This document shows, piece after piece, positions 42,406 to 53,530 of a stretch of 64,000 nt of DNA; within the stretch, counting starts at the first letter, position 1; every line of letters begins with the position of its first letter. This DNA is from Limnephilus marmoratus. Lineage: Eukaryota; Arthropoda; Insecta; Trichoptera; Limnephilidae. Location of the stretch: assembly GCA_917880885.1 (NCBI GenBank), contig OU862906.1:60368665-60432664 (forward strand). Reading direction: 5' to 3'. A program made the position numbers and the translations under genes. The notes below the pieces were generated by a model, which saw only the letters and a list, made by a program, of their open reading frames with translations, was not told where the DNA came from and searched no databases.

Positions 42406-42432
42406 TTTGTGTTTTTATTATGTAGAGAGTAT

Positions 42433-42815
42433 TTTGAGAGGCGAGCATGGGAACCTCCGCCCGGGACCCATTTATTGGATAAACAACACCTCCGCCATAG
42501 GTCATTCCAAGTAGTTCGCTACGTTTGGTGACACCAGCTGCATGGCAGGTCGGATCGGGAGAGAATAGTTGAGGGAGTCCCCTTGACTTCTGCAGCCATA
42601 CTCTTTCGGAACATCGCCTTGCACCTCAGTGGGAGGGATGGATTAATCCGTCCGTCACTCCTGGACACACTGATCCACAGATTCCTACCCACCTCTCATA
42701 CCTTTTCCTTCCCAGCACTTTCTTTCTTCCTTTCCTAAAAAGACCCTCCACACAGCATACCCAAAGATGAATTATTTTCATCAGAGTCTCCTGTGTGGAG
42801 CTAATGTAAAAAAAA
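42433..42815 (+). repeat. Polyadenylated retroposon family, copy B
   Basis: The most complete plus-oriented copy. It starts near GAGAGGCGAGCATGGGAACC and ends with stem-loop CTCCACACAG ... CTGTGTGGAG, then CTAATGTAAAAAAAAG. An inner stem GATGAA/TTCATC also forms. Copies A, C and D are in the opposite orientation. Confidence 0.78.
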
Positions 42816-42906
42816 GTAGTGAGTACCTATGTACCACGATGGAATGCATAACAGGTAGTAGGTTACATCACGGTGGGATGTGAGACATATTAAATATGAA
42901 AAATCA

Positions 42907-43100
42907 TCATTACATAGTATAAAATGAAGTCGCTCAAAATATATGTGCGCGTTAATCTTTTAAACTACGCAACGGATTTTCTTTGGACGGATTGATCAAC
43001 GGATTGTTTATATGTATAATACATGTAAATTGTATTAGAGAAAAGCCGAGAAATTCAAAGAAAACATATTTTTATGCGATTTAAAACGGCTGGCGGGCCG
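42907..43100 (+). repeat. Helitron-like fragment
   Basis: Begins TCATTACATAGTATAAAATG and shares CTACGCAACGGATTTTCTTT and TATATGTATAATACATG with the next copy; its 3' end is lost. Confidence 0.55.
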
Positions 43101-43246
43101 TACTAGAGTCACTTTTGAAATTCGTTCTACGGAAGAAATTGGAAAATAGATGTCCAAGAGTAAGTAGGTATTTGATTTTCCCTTTTCAAATATCCAGTGT
43201 TGCATTGCAAGCATTGTATAATTAGTGGCGATCGCTCGAATTGCAT

Positions 43247-43517
43247 TACATAGTATAAAATGAAGTCGCTTATCTTAGATCTTTTAAACTACGAAACAGA
43301 TTTTCATGCGGTTTTCACCAATAGATATAGTGATTCAAGGGGAAGGTTTATATGTATAATACATGCTTATTATAGTAGAGAAAAGCCGAGAAATTCAAAT
43401 ATTCAATTCAGGCAGCGGGCAGCGGGCAGCTGGCAAGCGGGTGGTATGGATTTTATAAAGGTTGGGTAATGGCGTTGTGTTTCGTTAGCCACAGCAACGT
43501 ATTGCCGGGTCTGCTAG
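43247..43517 (+). mobile_element. Helitron-like non-autonomous element, second copy
   Basis: Starts ATTACATAGTATAAAATGAA and ends GCCGGGTCTGCTAG before T. The 3' end is the same as that of the minus-strand copy at 23062-23405. Its tandem (GCAGCGG)n stretch lies near 43411-43440. Confidence 0.6.
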
Positions 43518-43646
43518 TAAAAAATTAAACTAAATGTAAGAAAGAGAAAAATTATGAAAAAGGAATGGAAATAAATTCAAGAAATTCGAAAATGTGGAAT
43601 TTCCGAAACGGCTGCTCCAGAATCGCAATCCCTAAGCGCACGGTCT

Positions 43647-43862
43647 CTATCCGTACTGATCTACCTCTCCCGGTCCACGGCACCACTCGCACAGGTATTC
43701 AGGTGCACGGATCACGGATTGCATACCTCCGTACAGTTGGATAGGTGCAGCATTCGCGACTTGCATACCGCAAGCTTTGACCGGGCACTTGAGAGTGCCT
43801 GCAATGCTAATTTTCAGCCAATGCACCAACTGAGGCAGGGTGCGGGGTGAAAGGGGGAGAAC
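43647..43862 (-). other. GC-rich open frame, possible exon or repeat
   Basis: A minus-strand frame includes LVHWLKISIAGTLKCPVKAC, then EYLCEWCRGPGEVDQYG. It is preceded by a pyrimidine-rich run ending in CAG (near 43830). Base composition is clearly richer in GC than the flanks. The protein is not recognised. It could equally be a fragment of an unrecognised repeat. Confidence 0.25.
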
Positions 43863-44120
43863 ATAAATACACAAGAAGAGTTCAGATTGCTTCGTAGAAG
43901 AATTTCTAAATCCTTACTAGGAATAAATGATTTTACTGAAGTTCATGCACTTGCTAATTGGAATTCACATTAGTAGATTTTACATAAAATGTTATCAATT
44001 CCTGCTGATAATCTACAAAAGTAGTTTAGCAGGTTTAATAATAATAGCCTTTATTCAGACAGTAAATTTGCAATGTAATTACTAATTACATTGCATTATT
44101 AATAATATTTATAACACTTA

Positions 44121-44265
44121 TCATGCATCGACTCCCTGTCTGTATGTCACTGTATTGACAAAGGCCTCCTCCAACTTTCGCCATTTCTCTCTACCACTAG
44201 CTACTCTTGTCCATGTACCACCTGCTATGGCTTTGATGTCGTCAACCCACCGTCTAAATGAATTA
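44121..44265 (-). pseudogene. RTE-type LINE terminal fragment
   Basis: Minus frame with RRWVDDIKAIAGGTWTRVAS then WRKLEEAFVNT and a stop. This is the last conserved block of RTE-type LINE proteins ('RW.DD....AG..W...A..R..W..L.EA'). Only this tail remains. Confidence 0.75.
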
Positions 44266-44720
44266 ACAATAAAGAAAATAAATAATAAAAAGATAACAAC
44301 AAGCACAATTTGAGATTTACATTGGGAGCATTTTATATGCACGATTTTGACTGTAACATTATTAGTATTCTCCTTCTGATACTCCCTTTTGTAGAAGGTT
44401 AGCCATCATCGAGGTAACCATCACCTTTTAGGCTGCAACCCGAAATAACTATTTACGCTGATCTTTAGAGTCACGTAAGTTTCGATAACCTACGAAGGGT
44501 AGGATAGACTTCTAGTGCGCTTTCCTAATTCTTGAGTTAAAAATTTTTAATTTTGCCCTCCCTGTGAGGTTTGAGAATTCTTCTTTTCATATCTAAAACA
44601 ATTTTGCAATGATTGAACAACTTCAATTAGTTTATTGCCCGTCTGTCAACTGCATTTCGAGAACTCCCATATAAATCCACATATGAAAGCATTATATTTA
44701 AGACAGGTACATGCACTGTA

Positions 44721-44890
44721 AGGGAACGTACCCATACTACGTGACCAACTTTTTGCAATTTTTAACCCCCCCCCCCCCCCCCCGGTGACCAAAATCCTAA
44801 GCAACCCGCCGCTCATTTGTATGGAGCGTGACATTTTGAAGACCCCCCCCCCCCCCCCCTAAACGTGTCACGTAGTATGGGTACGTTCCC
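44721..44890 (-). mobile_element. MITE with TA duplication and C/G homopolymers, copy 2
   Basis: Inverted relative to 17947-18109 and nearly identical over its length. The G runs appear as C runs of 20 and 18 bases, and the flanking TA is at 44719-44720 and 44891-44892. Confidence 0.9.
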
Positions 44891-45091
44891 TAACAGGGTG
44901 TATTTGTTAAAATTAATTAAGTGAGTGAGTTTGAAACAAAGATTTTTTTATTATGAAAGAAAATAAATTTTTAAAGTTACAGTTATAAAGATTTTAACTA
45001 ATCTTGCGAAAAGCGCAACAAAGCGCGCGTAAGAAAAAAAATGTTTTTTTGGCTAGCCAACAGAATCACGTACATGAAATCAGTTTCAACA

Positions 45092-45274
45092 GGTTCCATG
45101 CCAACTGAAAATAAACTCAACTCAACATCTCCTTGAAAAGTCATTAAAAGCTATGAAAAAATAATTTTAAATTAGCCGATAATCCTAACCTAAAGTAACC
45201 TATTTAACAATTTTTTTGCAAATATTTTTTTTAGATGGTTCTGGGTTGGTTTCATTCCGAGTTGTCCGGTCACC
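45092..45274. mobile_element. Small MULE-type non-autonomous element, copy 2
   Basis: GGTTCCATGCCAACTG at the left and CCGAGTTGTCCGGTCACC at the right, with a perfect 9-bp flanking duplication GTTTCAACA (45083-45091, 45275-45283). Homologous to 39172-39376 in the other orientation. Confidence 0.88.
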
Positions 45275-45988
45275 GTTTCAACATGGTTACAGCGATGATT
45301 CCAAATTATAGTTGAGCGAACTAATCTGTGACTTAAGTTTTGGGATAATGAGAAAAGCAATATTCGAATACTCACCATAAATCAAATATTATTTACACGT
45401 GTCTGTGTTTTACATATTTAATACGCTGTAAAATAACACCGGGAATCATAATTGTCGTGTAGATTATTATGATATTTTGAAATATCTTATTAGTGTCCCA
45501 GAAAACATAAATATTTTGTTTAATTAATGACGCACTAGATATACGCCAATTAAACGTTAAAACACTACTAAACTACTTTTTTTACCAAAAAAAACAAATT
45601 TCAACAATCTCAAAATATTTATTTGTTTGTTTGTTTACGCCTTGATGGCTTTTACATATAAAATAAATTGTACAGGAGCATTATAACAAGTATGCAGTAT
45701 CATAAGTATATAGTACATAAAATGATAAACAGAGCTAGAAAGATATAAGTAGGTATCAATATTCGAATAATTGTTTACAAAGGAGTTCAATCAGCGGATT
45801 CGTATTTGGGCTCATTATATTCGATAATTATTGTCACAATATCACACAAAATGTGATTCCAAATATATATATATTCCAAGCATACCGGTATTGCAGTGGT
45901 GTAAAACATTTTTAACGATTAATATAAAAGTAGGTAATTTTGATGTAATTAATTATTTTTATTTTTTTTTTTTTGGTATCATAAATGT

Positions 45989-46317
45989 ACGTATGTTTGT
46001 TATTATTATGAAAAAGAAAAAAAAAGAAAAGGTACACAGTAATTACATATGTAAATAAGTAAGTAGGTACTATGAATGTAGTTATCATGAATGTAGTTAC
46101 AGAGCAGAGGGTATTAAGTTTGTTACTGTTAACAATGTGAAACATTTAAGGATTTTTACGTTAGTTTGTTATTATCAGAAAAAAATAAAATAAAAGGTAC
46201 ACAGCAATTACATATATGTATAAAGAAGTAAGTAGGTACTATGAAAGTAGTTACAGAGCAATGGGTATTAAATTTGTTACTTTTAACAATCTGGAACATT
46301 TATGGATTTTTGCATCT
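45989..46317. repeat. Imperfect ~165-bp tandem duplication
   Basis: GGTACACAG(T/C)AATTACATAT, AGTAAGTAGGTACTATGAA and ATTTTTGTTAC-like blocks occur in the same order in 45989-46158 and 46159-46317. Confidence 0.75.
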
Positions 46318-46439
46318 GCATACATATACGCTTTTTGAAGGTAGCGATGTTTTTATATAAAAATATCACTAACAGTTAGACAATCGTACAAAAATAACAT
46401 AAAAACTCCGACAGTGAATACAAGCTTTGGACAAAGGCA

Positions 46440-46806
46440 CTATAAATATCATGCTTAAAAGCATTCAACAGTCTTACCCTCGAAAATAAAATAGAAGAAA
46501 ACAAAAATAAATTCATACTCAAAATTACAAAATGGATTAAATAACAAAAAAGACAATATTACCAAAATCTCTTAACATGATAAGAATAAAACACATACAC
46601 GTAACACACAAAACTAATATAAAACACATCATAAAATAATTCATTTTACCTATAATTTTACCTTAATTTTTTTTTTTTGTTTAATTTTTGCTTACTTTTT
46701 TTTTAATGTATTATGGATAAACTTTTGTTATGTAAAATGGAGGCCTCAGCACAGGTGAGCTACCCAGTGAAATGTAAGATATTATATCAAATAAATAAAT
46801 AAATTC
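46440..46806 (+). repeat. LINE 3' end with (AAAT)n tail
   Basis: AT-rich sequence ends CAGTGAAATGTAAGATATTA followed by CAAATAAATAAATAAAT, a common tail of insect jockey-like LINEs. Coding traces upstream are too decayed to classify. Confidence 0.45.
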
Positions 46807-47870
46807 ACTACAAGTTTTTCAGCTTTTTATTTGGCGGTGTTTATGAGTAATCTGCTTTGATTGTACCAGATACAGAGTAGGTACCTACGCTTTCACATAT
46901 TCAACTCAAATTCAGATTTTTCGGAAATGTCTGACTAACGAACTGGACGATCAAGTCTTGCTATCTGAAAAGGATACAAGGAGAAAGGAGACTTCGCCGG
47001 AAGGGACGACACATCTCGCCACCAGAAATCATGTGTTGAACCCTAGACCGGCTCGGAATCTCCGCTGGTTTGCCGTGCACCCGCTGTTATAGGCCGCAAA
47101 TAAAACTTTGGTTGGTGGCGGGTCAATCGGTGTCTCTTACCCTCACCGGGAGGGTGTGAGACACTGATTTTTGGATTGGGAGCTGTGTATCGAATCTGAG
47201 ATCTATGACGAACCCCTTTTGGAGAATGAGATGCCGTCTTAGGTCCGAGATATTTTTTAAACACATACATCTATTTGAATCTTAATTTTTTCTTGATTGA
47301 ATGAATGAATAAAATGCAATCTTGGAAGTGGATATTAACCCACTTCCCACTTCCGACCGAATTGAAACTCGGCAGATAGACTCGTTGTCGTTGACAATAC
47401 ATCAACTGAATATAATAATAATATGCCACTTTCGGTGGCAATCAGGCATACACACGGACGTACACGCATTTCTCTGAAACTGGGTAATTTACAGCAGTTA
47501 ATGCAAGAAATTAATGTCGGTCTTGTCCAATCGGGTTTGGCTCAGTTTATAGCGTTGTTGACTCCAGTCTTTGTGGAGGAAGGTAAAAAAAAATAACGTT
47601 TTAAAATTTCACAGCTGTTTTTGAGCATTGTCCCTGGGAAGGTTCAATGTTCAATCCTCAGTCAAACCAACATAAAAAAATCGAGTGCAGTTCACACGCG
47701 GTAGAAATAAAACCTTCACCACACAATCTCAACCAATAGGATCCTTGAAAAGTGAGCTCACAATCAAAGCGGACAATGCGGTAAGGATTCAATTTATCTC
47801 ATTCTCTCGCAGGCTAAATCCTACAGATGTAGGCATGTGTTTATCTCTTTTTCCGATTCATAGAATTTCA
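46807..47870. other. Intergenic stretch with a GC-richer hairpin patch
   Basis: A patch at 46960-47250 is richer in GC and holds a strong two-part hairpin: GTGTCTC (47130-47136) with GAGACAC (47158-47164), and ACCCTC (47139-47144) with GAGGGT (47150-47155). A weak tRNA-like A-box (TGGCTCAGTTTATAGCG, about 47539) was also seen. No gene is supported. Confidence 0.4.
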
Positions 47871-47877
47871 AATCACA

Positions 47878-48283
47878 CCGGTGCTAAAGAAGTTTCACTT
47901 CAAAGACTTTGAAATTTGAAAGTTCTAAAAATGAAGAAAAAAAACACCCAGTAGAAGTGAAACTAGAAAGTCGCTAGATGTCGCTTTCTTTTCGTTTGCT
48001 CGTTTTTTTTAAGTGGTTTGAAGATTGGATATTGATTTCAGATTTTTTTTTTTTTTTGGATTTCTTAGGATTCGAACCCCCATTCGTTTGATGTCTGTCT
48101 TTCTATCCGCTGAGACTTATCAAGCACCTTACCAACTACGCTATGGAAGGCACGCGCCGAGGTGCGAATTTACAGCATTATATTAGAAACGAGTATTTGT
48201 GTAGAACTGAGAAGTGACGCATTTCTGTTTCACCCGAATTAAGTCACTAACGGCGCTAAAGAAGTTTCACTTCAAAATCTTTG
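47878..48283. repeat. 33-bp direct repeats flanking a SINE region
   Basis: GCTAAAGAAGTTTCACTTCA with matching flanks occurs at 47878-47910 and 48251-48283 in the same orientation. A tRNA-type SINE lies between. They are longer than usual target duplications, so they may be parts of a composite repeat. Confidence 0.65.
48045..48160 (-). repeat. tRNA-derived SINE
   Basis: On minus: A-box TAGCGTAGTTGGTAAGG, spacer, B-box GGTTCGAATCC, then AAGAAATCC and A13 (T run 48045-48057 on plus). This is the arrangement of a short tRNA-headed SINE. Confidence 0.8.
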
Positions 48284-48483
48284 TTTCTTACGGATTGATT
48301 TTTTTTATAATATTGCAACCTGTGACCTATTTTAAAAGTCCATAGATGATTTATTTCAGAGGTCTGAAAGAGTATATTTCAGCGTGAGAGAAATAAACAG
48401 CGGGTGTAACCGAGCAAGTAACATTATTACCCCGTATTTCCTGAAGAAGTCCGTAGCAGTAAGCCCCTAATCTTTTCCCGCAG

Positions 48484-48572
48484 CCCAAGTGGCAGTGGCC
48501 AGCAACCAGCAACCAGGAAGCTGCCCTAACGGTGACTGCACCTCCGAGGCTTTCTGCGATCCTGATACTTAG
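48484..48572 (+). other. Candidate terminal coding exon of an unknown gene
   Basis: CCCCTAATCTTTTCCCGCAG resembles a branch site, polypyrimidine tract and acceptor. The following frame (phase: two bases, then codons) reads QVAVASNQQPGSCPNGDC then TSEAFCDPDT and stops at TAG 48570-48572. Composition is GC-richer than the flanks. Another frame is also open for 32 codons. No family was recognised and upstream exons were not found. Confidence 0.3.
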
Positions 48573-49500
48573 GCGGAATTAATACTTGAACACCTCTTAC
48601 TTAGCGCTCTGGATAGTTCCACCGCCCTTAATAATATAGTGGCGGTAGGTACTTCACAGTTTATGCAGCTCGTAGTTCCGTAATAAGCACACTGGACATA
48701 CACCTACTGCTACTCTCTAGGTAACTACTATACCCACAGAAAGGTACGTAAGATATGGAAATATACCATCTAAGTACTGTACTAAAGCAATAATAGGTAC
48801 ACTGGATATTAAAACGTACCTCCTACTCCAATTAAGAAGTTTTAAAATGACAACAATGAATGATGTGCTGTGATTTTTTTCGAGCCCCTCGGGCTATTTT
48901 GTTCGTTTTTGGGAACAGATTCTATAGGTTCCAAATGAATCGTTGTGTCTCCCTTACTGTCATAGTGATAAATACGATCTAAACCACAGGTTCTCAATGT
49001 GGGCGATAAACGTAAACGTTTGAGACATTCAGAGGGGCGGCAGAAGACCCAGAGAAAATTAGGGGGCGTTGAGATGACACGGTGATGGCATGGGCAGGTA
49101 AAAAAAAAAGATCCTAAAAATGACAAAAAACACGCCAATCACATATTAATACATCAAAGTAAACTTTAATATTGATCAAATTTTGTTATTGTATGCATTG
49201 TAATCATTTTTATCACGTGTGCGAAAATTCGGTAGTTCGGGAAGTGGATGAAAATTGAACTGAAAGATTCCATTACATTCAGATCTACATTATATTGGAT
49301 GATATGAAAATTTTTATTTTTACGCACCAGATTTAAATGTCCGGGTTAAATTTTCCCAAAAAAAAAAAAAAAAAAAAAAAAAGACGGAAAAACTAAACCC
49401 TTTCACACACTTCCCCAAATGATCATCTAGTCAACCCACGCTATGCAATTGCACTATATAAGTATTATAAATACAAAACAATACAAGAACAACATGTCAA
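48573..49500. other. Intergenic stretch with A24 homopolymer
   Basis: No gene supported; an A run lies at about 49359-49382. Minus frame 48842-49138 has no recognised domain. Confidence 0.45.
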
Positions 49501-49547
49501 CCTACTAGAGACCAAATGGGAATATAATTCACCGACTCCAGATATTT

Positions 49548-52500
49548 TCATATCAGAGGGTTCGGCTCTGTGGCATTTCTAATTGAACCTATAAATCCTA
49601 CTGATCCCTCAATATAAATATTTAAAAAATCTTTTGTAATCCTACATGTATTTAAAATGACTGATTTTTGCATTTTTATATACAAATTCTTTGACAAATC
49701 TAATATGCTTAAATTTTGAATCAGATTCCTAGGTATTATGCCAGTGGCCGAAATAACAAATGGTAATATCTCCAAGGAAATCAAAACTGGAAGACTCAGG
49801 TGGGCTGGACATATCCAGAGAATGAGCGAAGGAGATATTCCAAAGCGAATTATGGATGGTGCACCTGGGGGTCGGAGAAGAGTTGGAAGACCAAAGCTTC
49901 GATGGCTGGATGGAGTGGTGAAGGATGCAAGCACCATCGGCATCCGAAACTGGCGCAACGCAGCACAACACCGACAGTCATGGAGGCAGGCTCTGCTGGA
50001 GGCCAAGACCCGACCTGGGTTGTAGAGTCACAGATGATGATGATGATGAATATTTTTATAGTCCGAGAATGCCAAATTCTTTTAATCTCATTTCCTAAAT
50101 CTGTGTATTTTCTTATTTTTTCAGAAAGAGTTTTTTGAATATTACAGGAATTTGGAATAGCTACATCAATGATATAAGTTATTTTTTAAATTTTGTAATG
50201 TAAAACTATATCAGGTCTATTATGACTAATTGTTCTGTCTGTTAGTATGGTTTTATCATAATATATTTTATAAAATTCATTTTCTATAAATGAATTTGGT
50301 TCATATTCATAATATGGTACTACATTACGGCAATCAATCAAGTTATGTTTAATTACCAAACTTTGGTGAATTATTTTTAAAACCTGATTGTGCCTAAATG
50401 TATACTCGGCCGACGCTAATAAAGAACATCCCGATATAATATGTTCTATAGTTTCCGGAAAAGCCAAAAATTTTCTACATAAATCATCAATTTGATTTAT
50501 ATCTTTGATTATATGCTTCCTATAATTTTTAGTATTAATGACTCTATCTTGAATGGCAAGCATAAATCCTTCTATTTCTGCGCTCAACTCTCCAATACTC
50601 AACCATTTGTTTGACGAAAGTTTGTCAACATGCGTTTGGTTGAGATAATTTAAGTGTTTTGCGTGAATAATTTTATTTGACCAGGAATCTAATAATTCCT
50701 GGTTAGTATTTATAAGAATGTTGGCATTCTCGTCATATAAATTTAAAGGAGTAATATTTCTATCTGCTTTGCAAATTATTTTGTGCATTTCTGAGCTATT
50801 AGCTTTCCTATGGAAAAAATTTCTAAGTATTTCTACCTGATTGTGTTTCAAAGATGTTATTTTGACTACACCTCTACCTCCTAAATTTCTAGGTAAATTA
50901 ATTCGTTCTATAGCAGAATTTGGATGATGGCAATTAAACTTTGTTAACGTAGTTCTAATTAATCGTTCTAAACTATCTAAATCTGTATTGGACCATTTAA
51001 TTATGCCAAATGAGTACGTTAGTAGAGGTATTGCCCAAGTATTTATTGCTTTTACTAAACTTTTACCAGATAGATTGCATTTTAAAATTTTTCTGATCCT
51101 AGTTTGAAATTTAATCCTAATATCATTTTTAATACTAGTGTGATCTAATCTATTCGATTGCGGGTATCCTAAATATTTATAAACCTCATCCCCTTTCATA
51201 CTTTTAATTTTGAAATTTCTAAATATACCCTCGTCTCCATCTACAATTTTGCGTTTCTCTATATGGATCGTTTTACATTTATCTAAACCAAAAGTCATTT
51301 TCATCATTATCATCATTATCATCTGAAAAATTTTAACTACCTTAATCATTTTCTCTAAATTCGATTCAGAATTTGAAAATAATTTTATATCATCCATATA
51401 TAATAGATGTGAAACTATACTACTCTCTCTTGTATTGCCCTTAATTTTTATTCCAAACTTGCTTTTAATTAACATTTTAGAAAGGGGATTCAATGCTAAG
51501 CAAAACCAAAGAGGACTCAATGAGTCTCCTTGAAAAATCCCTCTTTTTATTGAAATGCCCGGTACTACTATTCTCTTACCTTTTAAATTAACTAGCAAAT
51601 CTGTTTTCCAAAAGGACATAATATTTTTCAAAAAGCTAATTATAATTGGGTTAACTTTATATATTTTTAATATTTTGATTAGCCACGAGTGCGGGACACT
51701 ATCAAAAGCTTTTTGATAATCTATATAACAAGTATGTAAATTACGCTTTTGATTTTGAATTTGTTTTAAAATTACAAAATCAATAACTAATTGTTCTTTA
51801 CATCCCATATGTTTTCTGCGACAACCTTTTTGTTGTTCAGATAAAATATTTTTTTCATCCAAATGAGTATATATTAAATCTGTCAAGCAAGAGGTTAAAA
51901 TTTTGTACATTGTCGGTAGACATGTAATGGGTCTATATTGAGAGGGATTATTAATATGTTCGCTTTTAGGCAACATATAAGTAATGCCCTTAGTTAGAAA
52001 ATTAGGAAAATTTTGAGGTTGTCTGACAAGTTTTGAAAGATTTTTTGCAAAAAGAGGATGTAAAGTTGTAGTTAGACGTTTGTACCAAAAATTATATATC
52101 CAATCGCAACCCGTGGCTTTCCAATTATGAGTATTTTTTATAATTTTGGCTAACAATTCAACCGATATATCAGAAAAACTCATTTGTTCAATGTCTGAAC
52201 AATTAAGTTCTTCATTTTCTATCCAATTACCTGCCTCATTATGTTTTATATCTTTACCCCAAATGTTTGTCCAAAAATCGCGCATATCTGATTCAGATGG
52301 CAACGGAATATTATTATTCGAAATAATATTCTGTTTATCGTCAAGTTTGGAATAAAATATTTTCTCATTTTTCTGAAATAATCTATTATTATTTCTTTTA
52401 TATATGGTACGTATAATTATATCTTTTTAATCTACTAGCTTTAACACCTAATTTTTGTTTTAATAAATTTAATAAATCATTGATTATATTTTCATTATTA

Positions 52501-53530
52501 TTACTACCAATGCTATAACCAAATTTTCTCCCAATTTCATCTACATATCTCAAAATATTCCTACTTCTATTTCCATTTTTATATTCAATTACTCTAGCTA
52601 TACTACTTCTTAAAAATACTACATCATTTTCTAATCTAATCTGCCATTCTGGTTTACTATAACTATATGATCTATCATCAGAGGACATTAATTTAACTCC
52701 TAACTTATTACATATAGTGATAGCACTAGCGTACACTATTGTATGAAGATCTAAAAAACTAATATCGTCAAATATTATTTTTGGTAAAATTAAATTATTT
52801 AATTCAGAAATTAATTTAGATAATTTCTTTGACGTATGCAATTTTGGTAATTTTGGTCTAACTGTGGGCTCTATATCTATATATCTATTTATATTATTTT
52901 GAAGCAAGTTAGCTAATTCTATTACATTATCATCTAGTAAGTTTAAATTTGCAATATTGGTTTCCCTAAGATTATGAATAATGTCTTAGTTATTTGAATC
53001 TACTGTAATATTATTGGATTCTTCTACTAGAATATTATCTAAACTATCTTCATTCAATGCATCTAATATAAAATTACTACTCGTATTAATTTGTTCTAAA
53101 TTATTCTCCAATTGCAATCTATCTGCTACTTCTTTTCTTATCTGATTTAATGTTACTACAGGAATTAAATTATTTTTGAAAATTGCCCTTTTTTGGCCAG
53201 CTAATCTTTGTTCGTTTACTTGGGCAACCGGATAATTTTGTGAGAAAAGTAAATGTAATTTTTTCCTATACAATAACATATCTGTTTCTAGTTTAGTTAC
53301 ATAAAAATATGAACGAACGATGAACATATTTACATCGTTCATCCATTTCATACGCTGCCTAGGAATACCTGCTTTTGTTTTTGGGGTCTCAGATTATCAA
53401 TGTTCATCTGTATAGATGACATAATAAACCCATTTTCATTTCCGTTGGTTGAAAATGACATTTTGTCACCTTTCAAAACAACTTGGAAATTATTGTTATT
53501 ATTAATTCCTACATTCCAGTAACCAAGCAA
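49548..53530 (-). pseudogene. R4/Dong-like LINE, nearly full length, broken
   Basis: Minus strand, single-ORF LINE. The N-terminal part reads WMNDVNMFIVRSYFYVTKLE then NEQRLAGQKRAIFKNN. The RT has WKATGCDWIYNFWYK, YRPITCLPTMYKIL, IDYQKAFDSVPHSW, GIFQGDSLSPLWF and catalytic YMDD. The C-terminus carries a restriction-like endonuclease with Cys/His motif (LCRKF...ETIEHIISGCSLL) and RPDIVL, then VISATGIIPRNL and AVILNTCRI-type end motifs. This order is that of the R4 clade (Dong of silkworm). Breaks: frameshift near 53345, TAA 52986-52988, frameshift between 52398 and 52303, TAA 50186-50188, and a 279-bp RTE insertion at 49770-50048. No site-specific target was seen at its ends. Confidence 0.88.
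49770..50048 (+). mobile_element. 5'-truncated RTE-type LINE insertion
   Basis: Plus frame: GRLRWAGHIQRMSEGDIPKR, then GRPKLRWLDGVV, ending TAG, and a (GAT)n tail at 50035-50048. AATAT at 49765-49769 and 50049-50053 is the target duplication, and deleting the insert rejoins the R4 frame. The same family type as 19303-19745 but a different sequence. Confidence 0.88.
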
